A DNA stretch of 64,000 nt from Entoloma clypeatum (GCA_963565915.1 OY751491.1:4526001-4590000); one strand, 5' to 3'. Shown: positions 43,412-54,539, counted from the first letter of the stretch. Notes: generated by a model from the sequence alone, not told the origin. A program made the numbers and translations.

Positions 43412-46400
43412 TCAGAGCGATGTGAGCGGACCCGGTTTGTCGGGATAAGCGGAGTGAAAGTCGGAGACAAGCTCGGGGGCGTTTTCCAATTCATTGGCTG
43501 GTAGCCAAGAGAATTCTTCATCAGTGTTTTCATATCCTAACCAACGGACGAAATATAGTAGCTTGCAGCTACGTCATCGGTCGATCTTTGAGTCGACTAT
43601 TTCAGCGATCTCGTACTCAAGTTCTCCGTCAATGTCAATCGGAGGAGGCGGAGGTTGGGTCCGATTCGGAATGGTGTTCGGAGTTGCGGGTTCAAGCATG
43701 GAGACGTGGTAGACGGGGTGAACACCGCGGAATGTGTCGGGGAGTCGGAGGGTAAAGGAGTGTGTGCCGGGTTGTGCAATGATCTCGTATGGTCCCAAGT
43801 ACTTTTCTGAGAGTTTCTTGGATGGGCGTGTTGTGCGGAAGAACTGTGCTTTGACGAAAACCTGCTGTCCGACAGAAAATGTCGGAGGTGCGATCCGATT
43901 ATTGTCGGAGGACTTCTGGTAGCGTCGTTGGGCGTCGGAGATGGTGGCTTTCAGTTCTTGGTGAAGTTCGTCTAAGTCGGTCACAAAGGATCGGGCTCAG
44001 GAAGAGGCGAGGTCTCGTTCCGGGTGAACAGTAATGTTCGGATGGTAACCTTTGTTAGCAAAGAAGGGAGATATGCCAGTGGTAGCACTAGGTGCGTTGT
44101 TGTACGCGAACTCCGCAATCGGAAGGAGAGCGGACCAGTTGTCCTGTTGGTAGTTGCAGAATATCCGCAAGTACTGTTCGAGGGTCTGGTTAGTGCGTTC
44201 GGTTTGGCCATCGCCTTCGGGGTGGTAACCAGAGGTGAAGTGGAGGGTCATGTTCAGAGCCTTTCCAAGAGATCGGAAGAATTGGGAGATGAATTTGGGG
44301 CCGCGGTCGGAGGTGACATGTTCGGGGATGCCATGTTTAGAGAAGACATGTAATATGAACAGTACAGCAAAATCTTCGGAGGTGCAGTGAATTGTTGTCG
44401 GAATGAAAATACTTTGTTTCGTTAATCGGTCAACGATAACGAGGATTGAATCAAAGTTGTCGGAGGTCGGAAGGGTCTCGATGAAATCCATTGAGATAGA
44501 ATTCCAAGGACGTTCGGGGATCGGAAGCTGTTTGAGTAGGCCGTAAGGCTTGTGTCTTTGTGGCTTCGATCACATGCAAGTGGTACATGACTTGCAATAG
44601 TGTTTAACGAAATCTCGTATTCCGGGCCAGGTATAATCACGCTGAATGAGACTGAGTGTCTTGTTCTGACCTGGGTGACCAGCAAGCATATGATCGTGCT
44701 TGTGCTGTAGGACTCGGAGTCGGAGGTCGTCGGAGTCGGGAACGTATATCCGATCGTCATGTCGGAGGAAACCATCGGGGTTGAGAGACCAGCGGGGTTT
44801 AGGATTTTTAGAAAGAGTGTCGTAAAGAGTGTCGGAAGGGAGTGCTGTGAGTATGTCATGGTGAAGCTTTTCTGTGTCCATGATAATGGTTGCACGGAGG
44901 ACGGGCTCAAGGAGTTGAGTCGCGCGAACTGAAGCGGAGAGCTGTTCTTGCGAAAAGACTGGTCGGAGGTTGGTCGGATTGATGTCGACGTAGTCGCTAT
45001 TTCCCCCTTTAGGATAGACATCCCAACGTCTAGTTAGAGAGTCAGGTTTAGTTCCCAATCGGCCGGGGCGGAATCGGATGACGAGGTTGAACTGAGAAAG
45101 GTATTCCGACCATCGAACTTGTCGGCGTGAAAGAACTTTGGTGGTGGCAAAATACTCGAGATTTTTGTGGTCGGTAACGACGTCAATCGGAGTACCAGAG
45201 CCTTCGAGGTAATGGCGCCAAATTTTAAACGCTTCGTAGATGGCAAGAAGTTCCTTATTGTGGGTGTCATAGTTTACTTCGGGGGCCGTGAAGGTGCGGG
45301 AATGGAATGCGACGGGGTGGACTTCATTGTCGGAGGTGACTATCGACAGAATAGCCGCTAGGGCATAGTCGGATGCGTCGGTTTCGACAATTATCGGAGA
45401 GTCGGGGATCCAGTGTGTCAGGATCGGAGCGGTGGTAAATGCCTTTTTCAGGTCATTAAAAGCGGTTCGAGTGTCGTCGGAGAACAGCCAAGTGGCATGT
45501 TTCCTGGTTAAACGAGTGAGTGGAATAGTGATGTTGGAATAGAATGGAATGAAACGTCGGTAAAAGTTTGCAAAACCTAAAAAGGACTGGACGTCCTTCA
45601 CTCTGCGCGGTTCAGGCCAATCCTGAATAATCTTGACTTTCGCTTCCGACATTTTGAGTCCGTCGGGAGAAAGGATAAATCCAAGATATTCTACAGTTTC
45701 GGCAGAGAAATCGCACTTGTCGGCGCGGGCGTAAAGACCATGTTGTCGGAGTCGTCGGAGGACTTCTCGGACATGTTTTTTGTGTTCCTCGGGGTTGTCG
45801 GAGTAGATCAGGATGTCGTCGAGGTAAACGGTAACGCAGTTGTCCAGAAGGTCGGAGAAGATGTCGTTCATAAACCGTTGAAAGGCTGCAGGTGCGTTAG
45901 ACAATCCGAATGGCATGACTAACCATTCAAATGATCCATAGCGAGTGCGGAATGCAGTTTTCCATTCATCACCTTCAGCGATGCGGACTAGGTGGTATGC
46001 GTGTCAGAGGTCTATGGTGGTATAAACGCGTGCTTTTCCGGCAGTGGCTAAGAGGTCGGAGATGAGCGGAAGTGGGTATCGGTCCTTCTTCGTGATTTTG
46101 TTCAGGCCTCGGTAGTCGACGCATAGTCGGAGTGATCCATCTTTCTTTCGGACGAAGAGGATCGGAGCGCCGTGAGGTGAACTAGAAGGTTTGATGAAAC
46201 CGATATTGAGGTGCTCATCGATGAAGTCTCGGAGGGATCCAAGTTCGGATTGCGAGAGTGAGTACATCGGACCAATCGGAGGGGAAGTACCTTCCTCCAA
46301 ATTGATTTTGAGGTCGTACGGTCGGTGGGGTGCAAGGGTGTCGGCTTTTTTCTTACTGAATACATCAGCAAAATCGTGGTATTCCTCGGGTATGCCAGAG

Positions 46401-47053
46401 AGGTCGGGAGCGTCGTCGGAGACAGACGCGGAATTGGCGGAGATGTCGGAGAGGTGAACGCGGAAAGCGTATGCCCCAGGAGCTTTACATGCATGGAGAT
46501 ATGCGGCTGCATTGACCATGGTAATCTGTGGCGGGTCGGAGGTGTTCGGAGTGAGCGGATCGGAGGTGCCCATCGGAGAGGGCGGACACTGCAGAGGTGG
46601 CGGAGCTGCCTCAGCAGTCGACGTCGGAGTTGGACTCGGAGTGTCGGGTAACGTAGAACGGAATAAGATACTGCCCAATACCCAGTCAATCAACGGATTG
46701 TAGCGGGTGAGCCAGTTGTGTCCTAGAACCAAATTACAAGACGAATCGAGGGTTGTCACGTAAAATGCGACGGTCAGAAGTTCACCGGAAGGAAATCGGA
46801 GAGGAAGATCGATAGATTGTGTGATATACGTATTTGAAGAACCGTCAAAAAGTTTCAAAACCATAGGTGAAGGAATCGGAGTCGGAGATAAGTTTAAAGA
46901 AGAAATAAATCTGGTATCTGCGAAGCAATGTGTAGAACCAGAATCAATAAGAGTCTTTATCGGAAGAGAATCGGAAAAGGTCGGAGATATCAAATCAATA
47001 CATAGAGAGTTCGGATTTGAGAGAGCGGACGCATTGAGTCGGAGGGTTTCCAA
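43412..47053 (-). pseudogene. Gypsy-1 pol: protease, RT, RNase H, integrase, chromodomain
   Basis: The frame opens after the slippery site at 47116. Protease: [61 protein letters not shown]. RNase H: VETDASDYALAAIL, TDHKNLEYF. Integrase finger: H-H-C-C ending CKSCTTCM; core MDFIETLPTSDNFDSIL, HVTSDRGPKFISQFF, DGQTERTNQTLEQY. GPY-type block LGPYEIIAQPGTHSF, then chromodomain LEYEIAEIVDSK, CKLLYFVRWLGYE, FSWLPANELE. TGA stops at about 46004, 44570, 43982 and 43567, each at the place of a CGA codon. Confidence 0.9.
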
Positions 47054-47112
47054 AGGTGCACGAAAGGAGTCAACGCAATCCCCAGTACGTGCTGGAATCT
47101 GAGGACTGCTTA

Positions 47113-48173
47113 CTATTTTTTTGACTCGGTCGTCTTCTCCGATTTGTCCTCAGCTTGGGCCGCGCGGGCTTTTGCTTTGGTGTTAGAAGACGATTTCTTC
47201 GAGCAGTCGGAAGCCCGATGACCAACGTTGCCGCAAAACATGCATAAATTATTGTCAAATCGTCGTTGGCGTTCTTGGGGAGTTAATTTCCCATCTTTGC
47301 CAAGTTTGTCGGAGAGGGCGGATTTCGGAGAGGTGGATGACGATTTTTGTTGTTGTTGCGAGTTGGGTTTAGACGATGAGGAGTTGTTGTTGGAGGATGA
47401 TGAAGCGGGGGTCTGTTTTTTGTCGGATTTGTCGGATTTGTCGGATTTCGGAGTAGATTTGTCGGAGGAGCGCGATTTCTCGCGTTGATGTTCCCAGTAG
47501 CGAGCATCAATGTTATGGGCCATTACTTTCAACTCGGCGAGAGTTTTTGGTTTGGGAAAAGTCCCCAAAACGTCCTTGATGCGTTCCGCTAAACCGGTAT
47601 AGTACCGATATCGGAGCGCGCCATCATCCCACTGCGTGCGAGCGGAAAGACGTTTGAAGTCCACGTTGTAACGTAGGATCTTCTGATTGTCGCGCATCCG
47701 AAGGTGATCCAGGCTATCCTCTGCTTCTCCGGTCGGATCGATAGGTCCGAATTCGGATCGGAGGATGTGCACAAAGGCGGACCAGTCGTCCAACCAGACA
47801 GAGTCGTCGTCGGACTCTCCCAAGAGGGTGGGCTCAAACCATTCGAGCGCGGTTCCTCGGAGGTACGACAGAGCGAAACTGACTTTGTTATCATCGTTGT
47901 CAAAAGCGGGGTTGTTTCGGAAATATAGCGTGCATTGTGCGAGGAAACTGGTGAGTTTCCGAGAGTCGGAACCGTCAAAAGTGTCGGGTTCCTTCGATTT
48001 CTTTTTCGGAGTTTTCGGAGTCTCTCTACGTCGGAGCTCCTGCGTCATAAGCATAATTGCTTCGGCGAGGTTTGGAGTTTGCTCGCGACGGAAAGGATTG
48101 TTATCGTCAAAAGGAGAGGTCGGCAATTTAAAAGGATGGAATTCTTCAGGAATCGGAGGTCCTTGTGTCTGAG
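47113..48173 (-). CDS. Gypsy-1 gag, main part (continues at 53817-53987)
   Basis: Joined with 53987-53817 by removing Copia-A2 and one CTGAG, the frame is continuous: MAARNTQN...TPQ then [10 protein letters not shown]. About 410 residues. Capsid-like region ([50 protein letters not shown]), Ser/Asn/Gln-rich linker, zinc knuckle [14 protein letters not shown] (CX2CX4HX4C). Ends in TCA AAA AAA TAG. Confidence 0.9.
47116..47122 (-). promoter_or_regulatory. -1 ribosomal frameshift site at gag/pol junction
   Basis: A AAA AAA read in the gag frame, followed directly by the gag stop TAG. Slipping back one base gives ATA GTA AGC and an open frame into pol. Matches the X XXY YYZ rule. A downstream pseudoknot was not assessed. 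Confidence 0.7.
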
Positions 48174-48484
48174 TGTTGAAACTTTTCCCATCACGTAGAT
48201 TAGATTAGATTAGATTACATCACGTGACCTTTACATATCTTCATTACATACTTGTTTGGTTGGTACAAACAGTAGTACGGTATATAAGACCAGGAAACTG
48301 TCAATATCAACAAGTTGTCTCTTGACTCTTAACCAGCTCCATCGCTCTCACCAGCCTCAACCGCTCTCACCAGCCTTACCCCCTCCCAAACCAAGTAAGT
48401 GACTATAGCGGTATCGTAGAGTACTTCCACTGTAGCCGTGTTGCTCAGTACACCTGTGGCTAGCGCCCAGGTGGAACTTCAACA
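48174..48484 (+). repeat. 5' LTR of Copia-A2
   Basis: 311 bases, TGTTGAA...TTCAACA. Confidence 0.96.
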
Positions 48485-48499
48485 GGTTATGGGCCCCGG
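48485..48499 (+). promoter_or_regulatory. Primer binding site, half-tRNA-iMet type (Copia-A2)
   Basis: GGTTATGGGCCCCGG, identical to that of Copia-A1, abutting the LTR. Confidence 0.85.
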
Positions 48500-48846
48500 A
48501 TAGCAGAGGGACCTGGGAAACGCTGGCAACAGCGAGTACCTGCCCACTCTACCCTGGTTGGCAAAGAACCGATCGAAAGATCTAGGTTCTGAGTCATACT
48601 TCTTCACATATGAACCTGGGAACGTCATTACGACAAGTACCTGTCATGAGACGTCCCTAAGGGGATTGACCTAGTACACTCCATGTGGAAACGTTGATCG
48701 CACCTTATACGTTTCTGACATATAAAGGGTTTTCCCGTGACCACTATTCCTAAAGGGAATATGTCATAAGGAATCATTTAATTGTTTTCTTAAATCATAT
48801 TCATAACACATCACTGATTGGGAACCCTTTCTTAGATTCATCTAAA

Positions 48847-51783
48847 ATGTCTACCTCTCGCTCCGCCCTCGACTCCATCGCCATCTTCGACGGCATCGAC
48901 TACCAGAGTTGGGCCGAAAAAATGAAGTCATACCTTCTCCATCAAGGAGTCTGGCGCCTCGTATCCGGCGACATTGAGCGCCCCGACATCAAGGACTTTA
49001 CGGTCACGGTCTCCACCCCTGCATCAGCCACTTCGACATCTGCGACATCTGCGACTCAACCTCCGGCGGTCACTATCACTGTCGACCATCCCGCCTTCGC
49101 CAAGGAAAAGAAGGCCTGGATCAGAGACGACGACATGGCTCAGGGTTCCATCCGTCTCAAAGTCTCCGAAGCAATCAGGAGGCACATCAAGGACGCCTCA
49201 ACCTCAAAGGAAGCTTGGACGACGTTGAAAGACGCGTATTCGAAGGTCTCCCCCGCCACCATCTTTGGCGACTTCAAGGCTGCTGCCTCCTTCAAGCTCT
49301 CGGGTCGCGACCCCGTACCGGAAATCGAGCGCCTCGGATCACTCTTCGCTCGCCTCAGCGACGCGAAGTTCATCGTGCCTGACCTAATGCAGGCTATGAT
49401 CCTGGCAAGTGCCATCCCTGACGCTTGGTCGTCTCTCTCCACCGCCCTCTTCCAGGTTTACGACGCCGATGACTTCACATGGCAGGCCGTTGCCGACAGC
49501 ATCGTATCGGAGTACAGGCGCAAGTATGCGATTGGGTCTACTCGGGCGTCCAACGAGCAGGCCCGGAAAATCTCCGGGACCAAGCGAAAGGGGCAAGACC
49601 CCAAATGGGAAAAGCAAACAGCGCCGAGTACCTCGCGTAACAATGCTGACGAGCAGCCCAACTCGACCGACCCGAGTACCGCTTCTGAAAAGAAGAAGGG
49701 AAAGGGACGCTGGCGCAACCAGAAGAAGCGCGCCAACAACGCAGAAAACGACTCCGACCAAGCTGAGGAAATGGTCGAGTTTATTGCACCAGCCATTGAG
49801 CAACCCCTTCGTCGTCCTGCTCCTTGTCCTCTTCCTCCTCGTCAACGTGCCCCTTGCCATCTTCCTCCTCGTCATGCACCCACCTTCACCACTGTAACGG
49901 GCCGCGGGAAAACTATGAGTACCGCGCAACCTGAATCGGAGAAGATGCAGTCACTCCTGCAACGCATGAACCCGCCTCCTTCTCAGTACACCGGGCTTCC
50001 CTCTGGAAAGCCGTCTGTGTGGAAAAAGAACGAGAGGATGCGAAGACTCGCCCGAGAAATCGGTGCTCAACCCTCTGGGTCAAACCTCCGTATCTTAGAT
50101 ACCATCATTCCTGACATCGACGAAAGGCCGGCTAAACAGCGTCGCGTAGCCCCGTCGATAGAAGAATCGCTGAAAATGATGGACATCGACCAGGAACGGA
50201 TGGGGCCGGATGTATTTGAGGACGAGATAGAACTTGACGGTTCGTCAAAACCCTTTCTTAAACCTTACCAGTTGCGGAAAGCTAACAATACCTCTCAACA
50301 GACGTATGACATAATAGCCAGTACCAGTACAGAATGCGTAGATCACTTTAGCAGTGATTTACATAAAAAATATATTAAACATTTTGCTTCTTGTACACAT
50401 TGTAAGGAAAAAGAACGCGCGCAATGGATATTAGATTCCGGCGCCTCTTTACACTTCACCTATGAGTTTAAGGACTTCGCATATTATAGACCTCTCACGG
50501 TCAAGCGATTCGTCCAAACTGCAGCCAAAGGGAAGAAACTGGAAATTCTTGGAGTTGGGGCCGTTCCAGTACGGCACACCCTAAATGGGGAAGTTAAAAC
50601 CCATCTTCTCAGACCGGTGTTCTACATCCCGGACATGGACACACGCCTATTGTCCCTAGGCGTCTTCCTTAACCATGGTTACAAAGTAGACGGGACTTGT
50701 GGAGAAATTAACATCTCCAAAGGGCTGAGCAAAATCCAGTTTTCGCCCCACATCCTTGGTCAAACCATTTACTGGTTAGACACTGAAATACGCTATGACC
50801 AGATCCATGCAATCTCGAGCGAAATCACTGTTGAAACATGGCACAAGCGCCTTGGTCACCCAAATGATCAAGCACTCCGAAAGATTCCCACCAGTACCAA
50901 AGGGGTACCTGAAACACTAGTACGTGAGAAATCACAGGAAAGTTGCACAGGTTGCCTCAAAGGGAAAATGCCGAATCAGTCATATCCCAATTCGATAACA
51001 AGGGCAACAAAAACCTTTGATCTGATCCATTCCGATCTCAAACAAATATCCACGGCATCATACCACAAATATAAATATTTCCTTACGTTTTTGGACGATT
51101 TTTCATCCCACGTCTGGGTCGTCTTGCTTAGGAAGAAGTCGGATGCTGTCATGGCACTACGACAATTCCTTGCAATGATCCAGAATCAATTCGCCGCCAC
51201 TCCTAAGAAATGGCGAGTTGATGGAGGTGGAGAATTTAACGAATACAAGGATGTACTTGCCGATCATGGAATTCTGATCGACGTCACGCTCCCGTATCAG
51301 CACCAGCAGAACGGTCGAGCAGAACGGATAAATCGAACCCTGTGGGAGAAATCTCAGGCCTTGCGCTTCGACGCGTGCTTACCGCCTATGTGGTGGGAAT
51401 TCTGTTTGGAACATGCAGCTTTTCTCTACAACAGAACCCCCATGCAGCGTCTAGAATGGAATACCCCTTACTCCAGGGTGACCAATGAGATCCCCGATAT
51501 GTCAAGCATCAGAGTCTTCGGATGTCAAGCATATGTGTATATCCCAAAAGAAAAACATAGAAATTCCCTGGAGTCTAGATCTCGATTGATGATTTATCTC
51601 GGATCGAAACCAGGGGTCAAAGGATACCGCTTCATGGATCCTGAGACCAATACAATTTTCATGGGTGGGAAAGCGATCTTTGATGAGAGCAAGTACCCTA
51701 GATGCCACATCGACCCTTTGCCAGAAAACCATCCAGAAATGGAAAACCCAGAACCAGCTGGGGGAAGACACCCCTGCTTCTGA
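48847..51783 (+). CDS. Copia-A2 gag-protease-integrase (truncated by frameshift)
   Basis: 978 residues from ATG 48847. Gag (KMKSYLLHQGVWRLV, DAWSSLSTALFQVYDADDF), protease WILDSGASLHF near 527, WHKRLGHPNDQALRKI, CTGCLKGKMP, integrase HSDLKQISTASYHKYKYF near 728, WRVDGGGEFNEY near 788, NGRAERINRTLW near 822. After ENPEPA the frame enters out-of-frame sequence (GGRHPCF) and stops because of the deletion at about 51757. Confidence 0.93.
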   Translation: MSTSRSALDSIAIFDGIDYQSWAEKMKSYLLHQGVWRLVSGDIERPDIKDFTVTVSTPASATSTSATSATQPPAVTITVDHPAFAKEKKAWIRDDDMAQGSIRLKVSEAIRRHIKDASTSKEAWTTLKDAYSKVSPATIFGDFKAAASFKLSGRDPVPEIERLGSLFARLSDAKFIVPDLMQAMILASAIPDAWSSLSTALFQVYDADDFTWQAVADSIVSEYRRKYAIGSTRASNEQARKISGTKRKGQDPKWEKQTAPSTSRNNADEQPNSTDPSTASEKKKGKGRWRNQKKRANNAENDSDQAEEMVEFIAPAIEQPLRRPAPCPLPPRQRAPCHLPPRHAPTFTTVTGRGKTMSTAQPESEKMQSLLQRMNPPPSQYTGLPSGKPSVWKKNERMRRLAREIGAQPSGSNLRILDTIIPDIDERPAKQRRVAPSIEESLKMMDIDQERMGPDVFEDEIELDGSSKPFLKPYQLRKANNTSQQTYDIIASTSTECVDHFSSDLHKKYIKHFASCTHCKEKERAQWILDSGASLHFTYEFKDFAYYRPLTVKRFVQTAAKGKKLEILGVGAVPVRHTLNGEVKTHLLRPVFYIPDMDTRLLSLGVFLNHGYKVDGTCGEINISKGLSKIQFSPHILGQTIYWLDTEIRYDQIHAISSEITVETWHKRLGHPNDQALRKIPTSTKGVPETLVREKSQESCTGCLKGKMPNQSYPNSITRATKTFDLIHSDLKQISTASYHKYKYFLTFLDDFSSHVWVVLLRKKSDAVMALRQFLAMIQNQFAATPKKWRVDGGGEFNEYKDVLADHGILIDVTLPYQHQQNGRAERINRTLWEKSQALRFDACLPPMWWEFCLEHAAFLYNRTPMQRLEWNTPYSRVTNEIPDMSSIRVFGCQAYVYIPKEKHRNSLESRSRLMIYLGSKPGVKGYRFMDPETNTIFMGGKAIFDESKYPRCHIDPLPENHPEMENPEPAGGRHPCF

Positions 51784-53425
51784 TCTTGAAAAAATGGATC
51801 GAAGACGTAGATTGGGCGGTCAAACGGCATGGATGAACGATCTCCTGATGGAGGCAATCTCCATCCAAGTAGGCATCATCGAAATGTCACACAAAGACAT
51901 ATACTCTCTTCCGAACAAAGAAGATTGGTATGCGGCAGAACGAAAAGAGCTAGACATGCTCAAAAGCCGCGGGGTGATCACGGAGTTAGTACCCCTACCT
52001 ACAGGGAGGAAAGCTCTAAGGAACAAATGGGTTTACAACGAAAAATCCGACGGGCGTTTGAAAGCGCGCCTTGTTGCAAAAGGTTTCTCACAGGTAGAAG
52101 GGATTGACTTCGATCAGATCTTCTCACCAGTAGTGAGATACGAGACCGTCCGATTAATTCTGGCATTGACAGCCCTTGAAGGGTGGTTCATGACACTCTT
52201 GGACGTCTCAGCAGCCTTCCTCTATGGAACACTCCGTGAGGTAATTTACATGCGACAGCCTGAGGGCTACATAGTAAAAGGGAAAGAAAACCTCGTGTAC
52301 CGACTATACAAAGCCCTATACGGACTCAAGCAGGCCGCATTAGCCTGGTGGAGGGAACTCGATTCCTCCATGAAAAAGCTCGGCTTTGTCCGGCTTCACT
52401 CCGATGCGGGAGTTTTCATTCACACAAGTACCAAAGGGGAAACTGTGATCGCCGTCATTTATGTCGATGACTCTGCCTTTCTCGGCACAAACCGGGAATA
52501 CACGCTGGAAAAGAAGAAGGCCTTCATGACAACATGGGAATGTAGGGACCTAGGCCACCTAGTCCCTGATGGGGAACCAAAAGAATTTCTCTCTATCCAA
52601 ATAAGGCAACGTGGGAAGAGGATCTTCATTGATCAAGTACCCTACCTTGAGAAAATTCTCGCACGCATGGGGATGAGCGAATCTAATGCCACCCATACCC
52701 CACTCCCAACGGGCTACAAACCCATGAAATCTGAAGATGAACCCAATGCGGAACTCAGATCCAAGTACCAATCCGTCATCGGATCATTATTGTACTTAAT
52801 GATCGGGACAAGACCCGACATTTGTTTCGCCGTAATCAAAATGTCCCAATTTTCCGCAAACCCTACCAAACGCCATTTAGAAGTGGCAAGGGATATTTGC
52901 AGGTATTTGAAGGCAACAAAAAATTACGCGATCATGTACGATGGTGATTCTGGGAAAGGAATCTACGCATTCACAGACTCCGATTGGGCGTCAGACGAAA
53001 ACACCAGGAAGTCCACCACTGGTTACTTCGTATCGCTGGCATCTGGAGCAGTAACCTGGGTTTCATCGGCGCAAAAAACCATTGCCCTCTCTTCCACGGA
53101 AGCAGAATACATGGCGCTATCAGATTGCAGTCGCGCAGTAACATGGCTTAGAAGCATGCTTGCCGAGCTTGGAATGCAGATCGGATCAGTACCGATCTAC
53201 GGAGATAACAACGGCTCCGTCTTTATCGCATCCAACCCTGTAACTGAGAAGCGATCCAAGCACATTGACGTGCGATTCCACTTCGTCAGAGAAAAAGTCT
53301 CTGAAGGGATAATTACAGTCGAATTCATTGAAGGAGTGAACAACCCTGCAGACCTTTTAACTAAGAATCTGGGGAAAATCCTCTTCAACAAGTTTATCCC
53401 GTACTTCGGATTGATAAAAAACTAG
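51758..53425 (+). CDS. Copia-A2 reverse transcriptase and RNase H
   Basis: Frame continues past the deletion as GEDTPASDLEKMDRRRRLGG. RT: KARLVAKGFSQVEGIDFDQI, LLDVSAAFLYGTLREVIYM, YGLKQAALAWW, YVDDSAFLG. RNase H: AFTDSDWASDENTRKSTTGY, SSTEAEYMALSDCSRA, NPADLLTKNLG. Ends TAG 53425. No own start codon after the deletion, so probably not translated unless ribosomes shift. Confidence 0.92.
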   Translation: MGEDTPASDLEKMDRRRRLGGQTAWMNDLLMEAISIQVGIIEMSHKDIYSLPNKEDWYAAERKELDMLKSRGVITELVPLPTGRKALRNKWVYNEKSDGRLKARLVAKGFSQVEGIDFDQIFSPVVRYETVRLILALTALEGWFMTLLDVSAAFLYGTLREVIYMRQPEGYIVKGKENLVYRLYKALYGLKQAALAWWRELDSSMKKLGFVRLHSDAGVFIHTSTKGETVIAVIYVDDSAFLGTNREYTLEKKKAFMTTWECRDLGHLVPDGEPKEFLSIQIRQRGKRIFIDQVPYLEKILARMGMSESNATHTPLPTGYKPMKSEDEPNAELRSKYQSVIGSLLYLMIGTRPDICFAVIKMSQFSANPTKRHLEVARDICRYLKATKNYAIMYDGDSGKGIYAFTDSDWASDENTRKSTTGYFVSLASGAVTWVSSAQKTIALSSTEAEYMALSDCSRAVTWLRSMLAELGMQIGSVPIYGDNNGSVFIASNPVTEKRSKHIDVRFHFVREKVSEGIITVEFIEGVNNPADLLTKNLGKILFNKFIPYFGLIKN

Positions 53426-53505
53426 GCGAAACAGAGTACCTATATATATATATATGTGGGAAAAAGTAAAGATGTATTTAGAAGTATGTACTAAATATGG
53501 GGGGG

Positions 53506-53816
53506 TGTTGAAACTTTTCCCATCACGTAGATTAGATTAGATTAGATTACATCACGTGACCTTTACATATCTTCATTACATACTTGTTTGGTTGGTACAA
53601 ACAGTAGTACGGTATATAAGACCAGGAAACTGTCAATATCAACAAGTTGTCTCTTGACTCTTAACCAGCTCCATCGCTCTCACCAGCCTCAACCGCTCTC
53701 ACCAGCCTTACCCCCTCCCAAACCAAGTAAGTGACTATAGCGGTATCGTAGAGTACTTCCACTGTAGCCGTGTTGCTCAGTACACCTGTGGCTAGCGCCC
53801 AGGTGGAACTTCAACA
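53506..53816 (+). repeat. 3' LTR of Copia-A2
   Basis: 311 bases; I see no difference from 48174-48484. Confidence 0.96.
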
Positions 53817-53987
53817 CTGAGGTGTTCGGAGATGAGGTGTCGGAGATATGGGGTCAGGTTTGGGTGCAGATTCTTCTGCGGGAATATCTTGGAACGTATG
53901 TAGAAATGTCGCCCTGGTGTCCTGCAGGTTTGAAGCTTCCGCTGCGGCTGCTGCTGCGCGGGAGTTCTGTGTGTTGCGGGCTGCCAT
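53817..53987 (-). CDS. Gypsy-1 gag start (continues at 48173)
   Basis: ATG 53987; MAARNTQNSRAAAAA, then SNLQDTRATFLHTFQDIPAE and KPDPISPTPHLRTPQ. Joined to 47113-48173 across Copia-A2. Confidence 0.9.
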
Positions 53988-54019
53988 AACTGGAATTTGA
54001 AATATGGATAAGCAAGTGG

Positions 54020-54031
54020 CAGTTTGAATAT
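54020..54031 (-). promoter_or_regulatory. Self-primer binding site of inner Gypsy-1
   Basis: ATATTCAAACTG on the minus strand, 2 bases inside the LTR edge at 54034; exact complement of the LTR segment at 54271-54282. Confidence 0.82.
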
Positions 54032-54033
54032 AC

Positions 54034-54534
54034 TGTTAAGAACTGATCGACAAAACGTCGGAGCTACGTCGGACGTGTCGGAAGGTCGGAAGGTCGGAGC
54101 GCGTGCAACGTAGGGGCAAGGACTTGGCTTCAACTTGTGTGTTGCGCCCTCGCTAATACGTTGGTGTCCTTATTTCGGAGGATCGGAGGATCGGAGGATC
54201 GGAGGTCGGAGGTCGGACTCAAGTTAAGAGTCGGAAAGAGGATGGGAGGTATGATGTCGAATCTAAGTTGATATTCAAACTGAAGCTAATACACGATTCT
54301 ACATAAGTTTAAATACTATGTCGGAGGACGTGTGGCTTCGTCGGAGTCGGATAACGAGTGGCTGTCGGAGATTCTTAACATAAGTAAAATGATCGGATGT
54401 AAGTAATGTACGTAGTAACGAGATTCATAACAGTAAGTATGCATAATAAGTATTAGTCAAAATGTCGGAGGTGTCGGAGGTGTCGGAGGTGTCGGGATTG
54501 GTCGGAAATCGTCGGAATGGATCGGAATGTAACA
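54034..54534 (-). repeat. 5' LTR of inner Gypsy-1
   Basis: 501 bases; pair of 41755-42255. Confidence 0.95.
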
Positions 54535-54539
54535 GTAGA

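Larger units (their letters stand above)
48174..53816 (+). mobile_element. Copia-A2 LTR retrotransposon (very young, internally deleted)
   Basis: 5643 bases, duplication CTGAG at 48169-48173 and 53817-53821. The two 311-base LTRs look identical. Same family as 1-4466. A 221-base or so deletion between integrase and RT breaks the frame. Polypurine tract ATATGGGGGGG before the 3' LTR. Confidence 0.96.
41755..54534 (-). mobile_element. Gypsy-1 inner element (young)
   Basis: Minus-strand chromovirus in the 3' LTR of E, duplication GTAGA. LTRs 501 bases each, 4 differences seen, three of them C/T or G/A at CpG. About 7.1 kb of its own once Copia-A2 is removed. Gag whole apart from that insertion; pol interrupted only by TGA codons that were CGA; an antisense spliced gene lies beyond pol. 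Polypurine tract AAGGGGGAAATAC beside the 3' LTR. Confidence 0.95.
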
